NCBI GenBank assembly: GCA_021773355.1
Contig: JAJFKE010000009.1
Span: 1-64,000, forward strand
DNA: 64,000 bases
Direction of reading: 5' to 3'
Source: Gammaproteobacteria bacterium
GTDB taxonomy: Bacteria; Pseudomonadota; Gammaproteobacteria; Pseudomonadales; Pseudohongiellaceae
Shown: positions 17,087 to 26,960 of the stretch, piece after piece
Position numbering within the stretch: the first letter of the stretch is position 1
Layout of the letters: the number at the start of each line of letters is the position of its first letter
Made by a program: the position numbers and the translations under genes
The notes under the pieces: generated by a model
The model's database searches: none
Seen by the model: the letters and a program-made list of their open reading frames with translations, nothing else
Told to the model about the DNA's origin: nothing

Positions 17087-18094
17087 CTACACTTTATAAT
17101 AGGCGCGATACCACGCAACGAAACGCGCAATGCCCGTTTCAATATCAGTCTCCGGTTTGTAGTCTATGTAATCCACAAGTGCTGTCACATCTGCACTTGT
17201 TTCCGGAACATCCCCAGCCTGCATTGGCAAATAATTCTTCTCAGCGGTTTTGCCCAAAGCTTTCTCTAAGGTCTCAATGTAATGCATTAGTTCTACTGGA
17301 TTGCTACCGCCTATATTGAAAATTCGATAAGGCGCACTGCTAGTCGCGGGATCTGGACGGCTGCTATCGTATTGTTCGCAGCCGGTGGCGGTCTTATCTA
17401 TTGTGCGTATCACCCCTTCCACTATGTCATCAATATAGGTGAAGTCTCTTTTATGTTTGCCATTGTTAAAAACATCGATCGGCTGCCCGGCCAGTATGGC
17501 TTTGGTAAACAGGAACAATGCCATATCGGGCCTGCCCCAGGGTCCATAGACAGTAAAAAAACGCAGACCAGTGGTGGGCAGGGAAAATAAGTGACTATAA
17601 CTATGAGCGAATAACTCATTGGCTTTCTTGCTGGCGGCATAAAGGCTAACCGGATGATCAACATTGCTGTGCACTGTAAAAGGCAATGAAGTATTGCTGC
17701 CGTATACTGAACTGCTAGAGGCGTAGACCAGATGTTCTACCTCGTTGTGACGACAGGCTTCCAATATGTTGACGAAGCCTTGAAGATTGGAACTCACGTA
17801 GGCCTGTGGATTCTTTAATGAATAACGCACACCGGCTTGCGCGGCCAGATTGACTACGCGTTGCGGTTTCTGTTGCCTGAACAGCTCAGCTATTGCATTG
17901 GCGTTTTCCAGGTCTAACTCGAAATTTTTGAAATTAGCATGAGTCATTAGGCGTGCAAGGCGAGCTTTCTTCAATTCCACATCATAGTAGTCATTTAGAT
18001 TATCTAAACCAATGACCTCATCGCCGCGATCCAACAAGCGCTGACATAGAGCGTGTCCGATAAAACCTGCACTACCTGTTACCAGAATTTTCAA
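17087..18094 (-). CDS. NAD-dependent epimerase, UDP-glucuronate 4-epimerase type
   Basis: Extended short-chain dehydrogenase that inverts C4 of a UDP-sugar, most likely UDP-glucuronate to UDP-galacturonate. It has the Rossmann motif [11 protein letters not shown] at residues 7-17, [17 protein letters not shown] (a signature of the LpsL/CapI group), [15 protein letters not shown] and catalytic YAASKKAN, preceded by the serine in SSSSVYG. The length of 335 residues is normal. The gene lies 16 bp after the nucleotide-sugar dehydrogenase and both share one transcript, so they probably act in sequence on surface polysaccharide precursors. It converges on the metalloprotease gene, 15 bp away. Confidence 0.9.
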   Translation of the reverse strand: MKILVTGSAGFIGHALCQRLLDRGDEVIGLDNLNDYYDVELKKARLARLMTHANFKNFELDLENANAIAELFRQQKPQRVVNLAAQAGVRYSLKNPQAYVSSNLQGFVNILEACRHNEVEHLVYASSSSVYGSNTSLPFTVHSNVDHPVSLYAASKKANELFAHSYSHLFSLPTTGLRFFTVYGPWGRPDMALFLFTKAILAGQPIDVFNNGKHKRDFTYIDDIVEGVIRTIDKTATGCEQYDSSRPDPATSSAPYRIFNIGGSNPVELMHYIETLEKALGKTAEKNYLPMQAGDVPETSADVTALVDYIDYKPETDIETGIARFVAWYRAYYKV

Positions 18095-18110
18095 TTTAGC
18101 TTACTCGTGC

Positions 18111-19382
18111 TTAAAGGCATCCATCGACTTCGCTGGAAGGGAAAATGTGTTTCACATCAAACAAAATGGCGTCCTGCTTAGCAAACTTTTTAATTTCTGT
18201 TATACCCAAAGTCTTAAACTGCTCATGGGCAACGGCTACGATAATCGCGTCATAACTGTTTTGTTCTGGATTTTGTACTAGTAGCTCGGAGGACTCGACA
18301 TCCACCCAAGGATCATAGACATCGACCTTAGTACTATATGACTGCAAAGTTGAAATGATATCTACAACCCGGCTATTTCTCGTATCGGGACAATTTTCTT
18401 TAAACGCTAAGCCTAATATCAAGATGCGCGAATCAATAATATGTATTCGTTTGGCAAGCATTAACTTGATTACACGTTCCGCGACATATGTCCCCATAGA
18501 GTCATTGATACGACGACCAGCCAAAATTACATCTGGATGGTATCCCACTTGTTGGGCTTTGTAGGTGAGATAGTAGGGGTCTACGCCGATACAGTGTCCA
18601 CCAACAAGGCCGGGGGAAAATGGCAGAAAATTCCATTTGCTCCCCGCGGCCTTGAGTACTTCCTGTGTATCTATGCCCAGTTTTTCGAACAGGATAGCCA
18701 ATTCATTTACCAGAGCAATATTCAGATCTCGTTGCGTGTTCTCGATGACCTTGGCGGCTTCCGCCACCTTGATGCTGCTGGCACGGTGTGTGCCGGCTTC
18801 GATTATGCTTTTATACAGCATGTCGATCTGGTCGGCAGATTCTTGCGTAGATCCGGAGGTAACTTTTACAATGTTGCTGAGCGAATGCTCATCGTCCCCA
18901 GGATTGATCCGTTCGGGGCTATAGCCGACAAAATATTCTGAGTTATAGCTAAGGCCAGAAACTTCAGTGAGTAGTGGGACACATTCTTCCTCCGTGGCAC
19001 CGGGATAAACCGTTGATTCGAAGACAACTATATTTCCTTTTTGCAGGTAAGAGGCGACCAGTCGCGTGGCGTTCTTCACCGGCTGCAAATCTGGCTGATT
19101 CTGTTGGTTCACCGGTGTGGGAGCGGTGATTATGTAAATGTCGCATTCTGCCAGCACATCTTGCTCGCTGCTGTATTCTATATTTCTGTGTGCACTGAGT
19201 TCCGTGGCCTCCAGTTCATTATTGCTGTCTATGCCCTGCAAAATTTCGTCGACCCGTTGTTGATTGATATCATAACCAACCGTGGGATAGTGCTTGGCGA
19301 AAGCGCGGGCTAGAGGCAGACCGACGTAGCCGAGTCCGATCACGGCTATACGCGTATCTGAATTAAGTGGGCTGAGCTTCAT
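18111..19382 (-). CDS. Nucleotide-sugar dehydrogenase (TviB/WbpA-like)
   Basis: UDP-sugar 6-dehydrogenase that oxidises a UDP-hexose or UDP-N-acetylhexosamine to the uronic acid with two NAD+. The NAD fold starts [14 protein letters not shown] (residues about 12-25). The catalytic cysteine lies in [15 protein letters not shown], and the C-terminal domain shows [23 protein letters not shown] and [13 protein letters not shown] match the Vi-antigen TviB group (UDP-GlcNAc/GalNAc dehydrogenase) better than plain UDP-glucose dehydrogenase. The length of 423 residues is full. It is first in a two-gene operon with the epimerase. Confidence 0.9.
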   Translation of the reverse strand: MKLSPLNSDTRIAVIGLGYVGLPLARAFAKHYPTVGYDINQQRVDEILQGIDSNNELEATELSAHRNIEYSSEQDVLAECDIYIITAPTPVNQQNQPDLQPVKNATRLVASYLQKGNIVVFESTVYPGATEEECVPLLTEVSGLSYNSEYFVGYSPERINPGDDEHSLSNIVKVTSGSTQESADQIDMLYKSIIEAGTHRASSIKVAEAAKVIENTQRDLNIALVNELAILFEKLGIDTQEVLKAAGSKWNFLPFSPGLVGGHCIGVDPYYLTYKAQQVGYHPDVILAGRRINDSMGTYVAERVIKLMLAKRIHIIDSRILILGLAFKENCPDTRNSRVVDIISTLQSYSTKVDVYDPWVDVESSELLVQNPEQNSYDAIIVAVAHEQFKTLGITEIKKFAKQDAILFDVKHIFPSSEVDGCL

Positions 19383-19574
19383 ATCTTTGAGAATCTATGC
19401 AGGTGATTATTCGAAGCTGAATTCTACTCGATATAGGGTCGGCTTAGCGACCTCGGCACCGTGTTTTCGAGCTTTGTTAGGCTGTTGCTGTGATATACTG
19501 CAGCGCAGTAAACACTAGCGTTTGCAGGGCGGTGAGCCACACAGCCTCAGAATTAACGAGCTAAAGGTTAGGCT

Positions 19575-20477
19575 ATGGCAGATTTTAACAATATCGGTCT
19601 GGTTGGTCGTCCGGGTCATGCCGGTGTAGTGGATACACTGCACCGTCTACTGGCATTTCTTGCCGCAAAAAACCTGTCCATAATTGTCGATGATCTAACG
19701 GCACAACTGATTGAAGGTCACGGCCAACAGCAATGCAGACGAGAGGAGTTGTCCAAGTGCTGTGATCTGGTAATAGTTGTCGGTGGCGACGGCAGCATGT
19801 TGAACGTCGCCAAATATGTTGCCTCGGATCAAGTGCCAGTTATAGGCATCAATCGTGGGCGCCTTGGTTTTTTGACGGACATACTGCCGGATGAACTAGA
19901 AACTGGCATCAACGATGTGCTTGATGGAAACTACAGCGTTGAATCCAGATTCTTGCTGGACGTAGCGGCCAGACAAGGCGCAGACAAGCAGATCGAAGAA
20001 CAGCATTTTGGCTCGGCATTAAACGATGTAGTTCTGCATCCTGGTAAGGCAGCGCAGATGATCAAGTTCGAGCTATTCATCGATGAAAAATTTGTCTACA
20101 GCCAGGAGTCCGACGGTCTAATCGTAGCAACACCCACAGGTTCTACAGCCTATGCACTTTCTGCCGGTGGCCCGATAATGCATCCTGGCTTGAATGCTGT
20201 GGTGCTGGTGCCCATGTACCCTCATTCCTTAGGCAGCAGGCCCATAGTCGTAGACGGCGACAGCGAGATTCGCATCGTGGTCTCAGCCAAGGAAAACCTA
20301 CAGCCCCAAGTCAGCTGCGACGGTCAGGTGATGTTCACCGTTTCGGCTGGTGATGAAATTCTTGTGCGCAAGAAAGACGTACAGCTGAAATTAATCCATC
20401 CTCCGGAACACAGTTTTTATCAAGCTTGTCGTAGCAAGCTGGGTTGGGGTAGTCGCTTGGTGCGAGTTGATGATTAA
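19575..20477 (+). CDS. nadK: NAD kinase
   Basis: Phosphorylates NAD+ to NADP+ with ATP or polyphosphate. The signature VIVVGGDGSMLNVAK places the catalytic GGDG at residues 70-73. NRGRLGFLTD, the TPTGSTAYALSAGGPI motif and the PMYPHSLGSRPIV loop follow in the usual order. The length of 300 residues is typical for gammaproteobacterial enzymes. An AAAGGTT site precedes the ATG. Its last codons overlap the rhomboid gene by eight bases, indicating translational coupling, and it is divergent from the nucleotide-sugar operon. Confidence 0.97.
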   Translation: MADFNNIGLVGRPGHAGVVDTLHRLLAFLAAKNLSIIVDDLTAQLIEGHGQQQCRREELSKCCDLVIVVGGDGSMLNVAKYVASDQVPVIGINRGRLGFLTDILPDELETGINDVLDGNYSVESRFLLDVAARQGADKQIEEQHFGSALNDVVLHPGKAAQMIKFELFIDEKFVYSQESDGLIVATPTGSTAYALSAGGPIMHPGLNAVVLVPMYPHSLGSRPIVVDGDSEIRIVVSAKENLQPQVSCDGQVMFTVSAGDEILVRKKDVQLKLIHPPEHSFYQACRSKLGWGSRLVRVDD

Positions 20478-21351
20478 GGCTGCAAGCCTGGCCACAGAAT
20501 TCAATCTTCTTCGCTTCAGTCAATTCCTGCAAAGCCAGGGTATCAGGCATCGAATAAATGAGGAATCCGGCCAGCAAGTGATCTGGGTAGAAGGTGAGGG
20601 AGAGGCTGCCTTCGTAAGAACGTCTTTGAGTAGCTGGTCGTTCGAAAAAGCAGATCCAACAAACTCCGGCGCAAATTTTGGCATACAGGCACAGGCAACC
20701 CTCGCTAGAGCATTGCGCAATTTCTTAAATGCCTTCCTTCGCGCTCCTGTAAGTATGGCCTTGGTAATTGCTTGTCTCATCGTAGCTGTAATAAGCTCAT
20801 TGGGGTCACAGCCGCAGAGGGTTGCTTCACTGTTCTATCCTTTATTGGATACGGCTGGCCTGTTGCCCTTGCTGCTCAGTATCAATAGCTTGGGTGAGTT
20901 GCTAAGAAGCTTTACGCCAATGTTGCTTCACTTTGGGGAACTGCACCTTGTTTTCAATATGTTGTGGCTTTGGTATTTTGGTCGTCAGTTGGAAGCCACG
21001 CATCCCCGTTGGCTTTTCCTGGCCTTGATTTTGCTCTGTTCATTCATCGCTAACACAACACAGTATCTATTTAGCGGCTACAACAATTTTGGTGGCATGT
21101 CCGGTGTCGTTTACGGACTGGTTGCTTATACCTGGTTAATTCACACGTTCATGCCTCGAAGCCATCTGTTAATAAGTAATAGTATGTTTATTGTTTTTGT
21201 AATCGCCTTAATTGCCATGGAAGTACTTGCTTCATCCTGGATAGCTAGCGCCGCACATGTCGGTGGTCTGATTTCGGGTTTGGTGTTTGCTGTCATTGTA
21301 GTGATTTTTTATCGCTTGATACTAAAGCGTTCAGCAATTGAAAAACGATAA
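20470..21351 (+). CDS. glpG: Rhomboid intramembrane serine protease
   Basis: The 293-residue GlpG-type protease cleaves membrane proteins within the bilayer. The N-terminal cytoplasmic domain (residues 1-65, FNLLRFSQFLQSQGI) is the GlpG-specific module. Six transmembrane helices follow. The catalytic dyad is Ser211 in GGMSGVVYGL and His263 in SAAHVGGLISG, and the HLVFNMLWLWYFGRQLE segment carries the conserved asparagine and the WR-like loop. The ATG at 20470 was chosen over the TTG one codon earlier; it overlaps the end of nadK. Confidence 0.93.
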   Translation: MIKAASLATEFNLLRFSQFLQSQGIRHRINEESGQQVIWVEGEGEAAFVRTSLSSWSFEKADPTNSGANFGIQAQATLARALRNFLNAFLRAPVSMALVIACLIVAVISSLGSQPQRVASLFYPLLDTAGLLPLLLSINSLGELLRSFTPMLLHFGELHLVFNMLWLWYFGRQLEATHPRWLFLALILLCSFIANTTQYLFSGYNNFGGMSGVVYGLVAYTWLIHTFMPRSHLLISNSMFIVFVIALIAMEVLASSWIASAAHVGGLISGLVFAVIVVIFYRLILKRSAIEKR

Positions 21352-21373
21352 TATGTTCAGAGGTAACAAGTAA

Positions 21374-21706
21374 ATGTCAGACAATGGTGAACAGGGCTTC
21401 GATCAGCTGTTTTTGCAGCGGCCAGAATCGATGGGAAAACTGCTTAATGAAATTAGTCCTGAAATTTATGCATCGCTTAAGCTCGCCATAGAGATTGGCA
21501 AATGGAAAGATGGCAAAAAACTGGAGTCCCGGCAATTAGAATTTTGCATGCAGGCAGTAATTTTGTATGAAGCTAAGAATCTACCCCAGAATGCGCGTAC
21601 AGGATTTGATCTGACAGCAGACTGTAAAAGTAAGCAGACGCTAGAACAGAGTCAATCTATTCAGGTTTTGGATCATTCTGATGGAACTACTCAGAGCAGA
21701 GAATAA
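21374..21706 (+). CDS. DUF1315 (YeaC-like) protein
   Basis: Small cytoplasmic protein of the DUF1315/YeaC family, function unknown. Residues 13-80 hold the domain: RPESMGKLLNEISPEIYASL, the IEIGKWKDGKKL core and ESRQLEFCMQAVILYE. The remaining C-terminal 30 residues are a polar tail. AGAGGTAACAAG gives the ribosome site. It sits 22 bp after glpG and 3 bp before the DUF2797 gene in the nadK-glpG-DUF1315-DUF2797 run, so it is co-transcribed. Confidence 0.88.
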   Translation: MSDNGEQGFDQLFLQRPESMGKLLNEISPEIYASLKLAIEIGKWKDGKKLESRQLEFCMQAVILYEAKNLPQNARTGFDLTADCKSKQTLEQSQSIQVLDHSDGTTQSRE

Positions 21707-21709
21707 GTC

Positions 21710-22537
21710 ATGAAGAATATCGCGCAGGGTACACTGAGAAAAATGTCGAGTCGACTGGAACAGCCCGTCGCCTATCAGATGCGTCTGGGCGAGTCGGAGG
21801 TTCCTCTGAATCCTCTGTTGGGGGAAAAAATAAGCTTACAATTCAGCGGTGCAATTCACTGTGTACATTGCGCCAGGAAAACGAATAAAAGCTTTAACCA
21901 GGGCTATTGTTATCCCTGCTTTCAGAAGCTCGCACAGTGCGACTCCTGTATTATCCATCCGGAGAAATGCCACTTCGACCAGGGCAGTTGTAGAGAACCT
22001 GCTTGGGGAGAACGTTTCTGCATGCAGGATCACATCGTGTACCTGGCTAATTCATCAGGACTAAAGGTTGGCATAACCCGGGCCACACAGGTACCAACGC
22101 GCTGGGTTGATCAGGGTGCGACACAGGCGCTGGCGATAATACGTGTCCGCTCCAGACTACAATCCGGTGCAGTGGAAGTCATGTTTAAACAGCATGTCGC
22201 TGACAAGACTAATTGGAGAGATATGCTAAAGGGTGACGCAACTCCATTGAATATGCATAGTGAAGCCGAGCGCTTGGTCGGCGAATGTAAGGCTGATCTG
22301 AAAGAGCTGGAAGACAAGTTTGGTTTTTTTGCAATCAGCGTGCTCAACGGGGTTGAAACAGTTGCTATCGAATACCCGGTTATTAGCTATCCGGAGAAAA
22401 TCACTTCTTTCAATTTCGACAAGACGCCAGTTGTAGAAGGGTGCTTGTTGGGAATCAAGGGTCAATACCTGATTCTGGACACCGGAGTTATTAACCTGCG
22501 CCGCTTCTCCGGCTACGAAGTTGCGCTGAATTGTTAA
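21710..22537 (+). CDS. DUF2797 family protein, zinc-binding, GIY-YIG-like core
   Basis: 275 residues of the DUF2797 family. A cysteine-rich N-terminal part (CVHCARKT, CYPCF, CDSCIIHPEKCHF, C in GSCREP) suggests one or two zinc sites. It is followed by HIVYLANSSGLKVGITRATQVPTRWVDQG, which has the shape of a GIY-YIG nuclease core (VYLA, KVGIT, R). A helical region follows. The biochemical role is not known to me; nuclease activity is an inference from the core motif. It begins 3 bp after the DUF1315 gene and precedes pepN by 60 bp. Confidence 0.85.
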   Translation: MKNIAQGTLRKMSSRLEQPVAYQMRLGESEVPLNPLLGEKISLQFSGAIHCVHCARKTNKSFNQGYCYPCFQKLAQCDSCIIHPEKCHFDQGSCREPAWGERFCMQDHIVYLANSSGLKVGITRATQVPTRWVDQGATQALAIIRVRSRLQSGAVEVMFKQHVADKTNWRDMLKGDATPLNMHSEAERLVGECKADLKELEDKFGFFAISVLNGVETVAIEYPVISYPEKITSFNFDKTPVVEGCLLGIKGQYLILDTGVINLRRFSGYEVALNC

Positions 22538-22597
22538 GCTTCTGACCTTGCTATGCGTCAGCGACGATCAACAGATATTAATTATGAGTTTTAAATT

Positions 22598-25300
22598 ATG
22601 AAAAATGCTTCAGCCAGGACCACCTATCTAAAAGATTATAGACCTCCTGCGTTTAACATCGAGACCACGGATCTTAATTTTGATCTTTATGAGGACCATG
22701 CCGCCGTACTATCAACGCTGCTGCTCCGGCGGAATCCAGAGGCGACTGAGCTAGAGGCCAGCAGTCTGCGGCTTCACGGCCAACTACTGGTTCTGGAGAA
22801 GTTGTTAATCAATGGGCTTGAGCTCAGTAAAGAGCAATATCTAATCGATGATGAAAGCTTGACCATTCCTGCTCTGGGTGACTTGCTGGGTGAGGGGTTT
22901 GATGAATTCCAGTTGCAGTGCCATACCCGTATAGAGCCACAGAACAACACTGCGCTGGAAGGCTTATACAAGTCCAAAAAAATGTTTTGCACACAGTGCG
23001 AGGCTGAGGGTTTTAGGCGCATCACTTATTATCTAGACCGCCCCGATGTGATGTCAAAATTTACCACTACTGTAGCTGCAGATAGGGGGAAATATCCGGT
23101 GTTGTTGTCTAACGGCAATAAAATAGCTAGCGGTTCAGTTGAAGGTACTGAAAACAGGCACTGGGTCACTTGGGAAGATCCTTTTAAAAAACCTAGCTAC
23201 CTATTTGCTTTGGTAGCGGGTGATTTAGTCAGTCTGGACGATAGTTTCACCACCGTTAGCGGTAGAATTATTGATCTAAGAATTTTTGTTGAAGAGAAAG
23301 ATATCGACAAATGCGATCATGCGATGTTGTCTCTAAAAAATTCAATGCGCTGGGATGAAGAGGTTTATGGCAGGGAATACGACCTTGATATCTTTATGAT
23401 TGTGGCAGTAGATGATTTTAATATGGGCGCAATGGAAAACAAGGGACTGAATGTGTTTAACACCTCATGTGTGCTGGCTAATCCGAAAACCACTACTGAT
23501 TTTTCCTTTCAACGAGTGGAGGCAGTGGTAGCCCATGAATATTTTCACAACTGGTCTGGCAATAGAGTCACCTGCAGAGATTGGTTTCAACTAAGTCTGA
23601 AGGAAGGCTTCACCGTCTATCGCGATTCGGAATTTTCTGCGGACATGGGTTCACGTACAGTGAAACGTGTCGAAGATGTAGCCTTTCTTCAGACGGTGCA
23701 GTTTGCCGAAGATGGCGGCCCCATGGCTCATTCAGTGAGACCTGACTCTTACATGGAGATATCGAACTTCTATACGGTTACCATCTATGAAAAAGGCGCT
23801 GAAGTAGTTCGTATGATTAATTTGATACTCGGTGCTGAAAATTTCAGAGCGGGTAGCGATCTGTATTTCGAGAGACATGACGGACAAGCAGTTACTACGG
23901 AAGATTTTGTAAAGGCTATGGAGGACGCAAGTGGCATCGATTTGGGTCAGTTTAGAAACTGGTATTATCAGGCTGGAACACCAGTGGTGACAGTCGAGGG
24001 CGAATACGATTCTGACGCCAAGCAATATACTTTGCTGCTGCAACAACATTGCCCGAACACCCCGGGCCAGATTGCCAAGCAGCCGTTTTATATTCCCTTA
24101 CGCCTTGGTCTGCTAGATGCCGATGGAAACGAGTTTGCACTAAATCTGTCAAGTGACGAACAAATTACTAATTCTACCGATAGGGTACTGGCGCTGACCG
24201 AGCAACAGCAACACTTTGTTTTTGAAGGTATCGAAACAATGCCGATTCCTTCCCTGTTACGAGGCTTCAGTGCTCCGGTTCGACTGCATTACAACTATTC
24301 ACGTGAGGAATTGATGTTTTTGATGGTGCACGACAGCGATGGTTTTAATCGCTGGAATGCCTCTCAATTGTTGGCGATCGAATTATTTGCCGAGTTGCAG
24401 GCGGAATGGGCCGCGAAAAAACCTCTAGTCTTGCCGCAGAGCTTACAAGACACCTACGCGGGGGTTCTGAATTCCACTTTGGCTGATCCAGAGCTGGACA
24501 AGGCGATGCTGGCACAGCTGCTGAGTCTGCCTACGGTTGGCTTTTTAATTGAGCAAGCCGATGTGGCTGATGTAGAGAGTATTCACGCAGTGCGAGAATT
24601 TCTGCTAGATGGATTGGCGAAAAATCTATTGCCACTGTTTCTGAAAGTTTACGAGAATAATACAAGCGACACCGAATATTCGGCTGACGCAAGATCCGTT
24701 GCGCGAAGATCGCTGAAGAATCTTGCACTGTCGTACTTGGTGCGTAGCGGCGAAGAGAAGGCGCTACAGCTGTGTCGATCGCAGTTTCTTGAGGCGAGTA
24801 ATATGACCGATCAACTCGCTGGACTTCGATGCCTGGTAAATAGTGATGCGCCGGCAGCTACGGAGTTGAAGCGTGAGGCACTGGATAGTTTCTATAGTCA
24901 ATGGAGTCATGAGCCCCTGGTTGTCGATCAATGGCTGGTAGTGCAGGCAGTGTGTCAGTTACCGGGCAGCTTGACTCGGGTGAAACAGCTATTACAGCAT
25001 CCAGATTTCGATATTCGTAATCCAAATAAGGTGCGTTCACTGATTGGTGCGTTCTGCGGCCAGAATCATATCGGGTTTCATGACATCTCCGGTGATGGCT
25101 ATGAATTTTTAGCGGATCAGGTTTTGCTATTGGACCAATTGAATCCACAAATCGCTTCGAGATTGCTTACTCCCTTGACACGCTGGAGAAAGTTCGATGC
25201 CAGGCGACAGGCGCTAATGCAGAGTCAATTACAGCGCATCAAGGCGCAGGAGAATCTCTCCAAGGATCTGTTTGAAGTTGTCGAGAAGAGTACTGTCTGA
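22598..25300 (+). CDS. pepN: Aminopeptidase N (M1 family)
   Basis: Broad-specificity zinc aminopeptidase that trims N-terminal residues from peptides in cytosolic protein turnover. The substrate N-terminus motif GAMEN is at residues 277-281 and the zinc site HEYFH at 313-317, with the third ligand in the downstream LKEG of RDWFQLSLKEGFT. The Y in FYTVTIYEKGAEVVRM is the transition-state tyrosine region. At 900 residues it is full length with the C-terminal helical domain. It is the last gene of its run, followed by a strong hairpin terminator. Confidence 0.97.
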   Translation: MKNASARTTYLKDYRPPAFNIETTDLNFDLYEDHAAVLSTLLLRRNPEATELEASSLRLHGQLLVLEKLLINGLELSKEQYLIDDESLTIPALGDLLGEGFDEFQLQCHTRIEPQNNTALEGLYKSKKMFCTQCEAEGFRRITYYLDRPDVMSKFTTTVAADRGKYPVLLSNGNKIASGSVEGTENRHWVTWEDPFKKPSYLFALVAGDLVSLDDSFTTVSGRIIDLRIFVEEKDIDKCDHAMLSLKNSMRWDEEVYGREYDLDIFMIVAVDDFNMGAMENKGLNVFNTSCVLANPKTTTDFSFQRVEAVVAHEYFHNWSGNRVTCRDWFQLSLKEGFTVYRDSEFSADMGSRTVKRVEDVAFLQTVQFAEDGGPMAHSVRPDSYMEISNFYTVTIYEKGAEVVRMINLILGAENFRAGSDLYFERHDGQAVTTEDFVKAMEDASGIDLGQFRNWYYQAGTPVVTVEGEYDSDAKQYTLLLQQHCPNTPGQIAKQPFYIPLRLGLLDADGNEFALNLSSDEQITNSTDRVLALTEQQQHFVFEGIETMPIPSLLRGFSAPVRLHYNYSREELMFLMVHDSDGFNRWNASQLLAIELFAELQAEWAAKKPLVLPQSLQDTYAGVLNSTLADPELDKAMLAQLLSLPTVGFLIEQADVADVESIHAVREFLLDGLAKNLLPLFLKVYENNTSDTEYSADARSVARRSLKNLALSYLVRSGEEKALQLCRSQFLEASNMTDQLAGLRCLVNSDAPAATELKREALDSFYSQWSHEPLVVDQWLVVQAVCQLPGSLTRVKQLLQHPDFDIRNPNKVRSLIGAFCGQNHIGFHDISGDGYEFLADQVLLLDQLNPQIASRLLTPLTRWRKFDARRQALMQSQLQRIKAQENLSKDLFEVVEKSTV

Positions 25301-25372
25301 GATTTAATAGCTGGCAATTCGCAATAAAAAGGTGGCTGATGCCCACTGCTGTCCCATAGTTTGAAATCATAC

Positions 25373-25402
25373 AGCGAATCTCAATTGAGGTTCGCTTTTT
25401 TT
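25373..25402 (+). terminator. Rho-independent terminator after pepN
   Basis: AGCGAA (25373-25378) and TTCGCT (25391-25396) enclose CTCAATTGAG, which is itself self-complementary, giving a long stem. A run of T bases follows up to 25402. It lies 73 bp after the pepN stop and overlaps the end of the IS4-type remnant. Confidence 0.85.
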
Positions 25403-25955
25403 ATGCCTTGGAGGATCAGGAGACAGTATTTCTCGAGACATCTCCGTTCAAATAGATTTAACTGTATCACCCATAGTAAGCGCTGAACGCTCCAGCCTGT
25501 TTTAGCGCCATGTCTTGCATAAGCCAGCAGCAAATAGGTAATCATCGCGATCCTTATTTGCATTAATATCGCGTTTTTGGATAAACCAACAAAGCGTGAA
25601 TTTTCAGGTTTTGCTTGATGACTTTGAAAAACAACTCCACTTGCCAGCGGTCTTTGTACACGGCTGCAATGGTCGACGCTGACAAACCAAAGTGCTTAGT
25701 TAGAAACCTATGTTGATTGAGCTATTGGTTTGGCGCCCAGGTGATAGAGCTTCTGTCGCTGGCTTTCCAGATTGGACTGAATGTCTCATAGGCTTTGCCT
25801 GCCAGTAAGTTGAGACATCGACATGCCGATGAATTGATCCCAGCGACTGGCTGAACGCAATTTGTGGCCTACATGGTGAACATTGCCAGTTTTTCAAATC
25901 CATGTCTCGATAGCGGTTTTAACAACTGATGAAATGCAGTGTTATTATGTGACAA
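25381..25955 (-). pseudogene. IS4-family transposase, internally deleted and frameshifted
   Basis: The minus strand reads as an IS4-type transposase with the middle missing. The N-terminus begins at 25955 with TTG where ATG is expected (then SHNNTAFHQLLKPLSRHGFEKLA) and continues after a shift as VHHVGHKLRSASRWDQFIGM and SQLTGRQSL, a stop, then DIQSNLESQRQKLYHLGAKP. It jumps directly to FLTKHFGLSASTIAAVYKDR and WQVELFFKVIKQNLKIHA. A one-base deletion follows, then the C-terminal MQIRIAMITYLLLAYARHG, GWSVQRLLWVI. Roughly 200 residues carrying the first catalytic Asp residues are gone. The element is dead. Confidence 0.82.
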
Positions 25956-26280
25956 AGCCTGATGGGGACAAGGACATCAAGACCGTTTTAGTGTTGAAGG
26001 CGGCCAGGCGCGGACCTCATCAAGGACATGAACTAAGAGAACACTTCAAATAGAGTCTGGATATATGTCAGCACTGCCTTTTCTCATGCCCAATCTGTTG
26101 TAACAGAAGACGGAAGTACCATGCCTATTCTGAAGACAAATTCAGGGTCAAAGATCAGTGTTGTTTGACACTACCGGAGCGTCCATATATGTCGCTAATT
26201 ACTCTGTAGCTCCACCAGTTTGACGAACACTTCAATTTAGGGACAATAGTCCCGACTTAAGGCTGGGGATTATTGAACAA
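25956..26280. other. Intergenic region, no gene seen
   Basis: A 325-bp stretch between the IS4 remnant and the cupin gene. No credible frame is present. It may contain further eroded insertion-sequence material, but I can match none of it to a family. Confidence 0.45.
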
Positions 26281-26661
26281 TCATTCAGCGGCTTCCCGGT
26301 CTGGTGCCCGCATAAACACCAATACTTTTGCCCCTGACTCAGATGAAAACTCGCTGTGAACGCACCCTGCTACCGAGCCAAATCCATGCCCCTCAAGCAT
26401 TTCAATGCCGTTTGAGCTCACTGAGCCCTCTAGCACATAGAGAAACTCCATTGTAGGATGGGTATGAACCGGTGACGTCACACCAGCCGGTAGATCTACC
26501 AAGAGCATCACATAATCGTCAGCCTTGCCCACTATTTTGAATGCGATAGGGAGACTGAACAGGTCACTTTTCGATTCAGCCCAGGGAAGCGATGCTGTAT
26601 CTGCAAAGTACCAACCTTCATTTGATTGCTGATTATTCGTAGCTGATTGTGGATTATTCAT
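26281..26661 (-). CDS. Cupin-domain protein
   Basis: Single-domain cupin of 126 residues. The first cupin motif is seen in SPVHTHPTMEFLYVLEG, with metal-binding His, His and Glu in the expected positions. The second is GHGFGSVAGCVHSEF with the last histidine. The N-terminal 15 residues are Asn/Gln-rich and probably disordered. It is divergent from an XRE-type regulator gene 300 bp away, and the two probably form a regulator-target pair. The metal-dependent function (isomerase, oxygenase or sensor) cannot be assigned. Confidence 0.85.
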   Translation of the reverse strand: MNNPQSATNNQQSNEGWYFADTASLPWAESKSDLFSLPIAFKIVGKADDYVMLLVDLPAGVTSPVHTHPTMEFLYVLEGSVSSNGIEMLEGHGFGSVAGCVHSEFSSESGAKVLVFMRAPDREAAE

Positions 26662-26960
26662 AATGGCGTATTTCCAGTAAACGATGTGGGTTGAGTGTGC
26701 TTAATACTGAAGCCAAGCAACTGAAGAAGAGTGTAGGAGCTGCCAACGCAGACAGCAATTACTTTGCAGGTAGTAATTCGTTCAATATTACTTATAAGGT
26801 AATTTTTTGTGGGACTAAGTGAAGTTATAGTTACGAGCGGCGAGCGAGAAGCCTGTCTGTACAATGATGAACATCTGAATGAGTTAGGAATTTCACGTTG
26901 CAATGTTGGGTGACCCGGCGACCTGCAGGAAATTCCGGCAAGGGAGAGGTAAAGAGAGGT

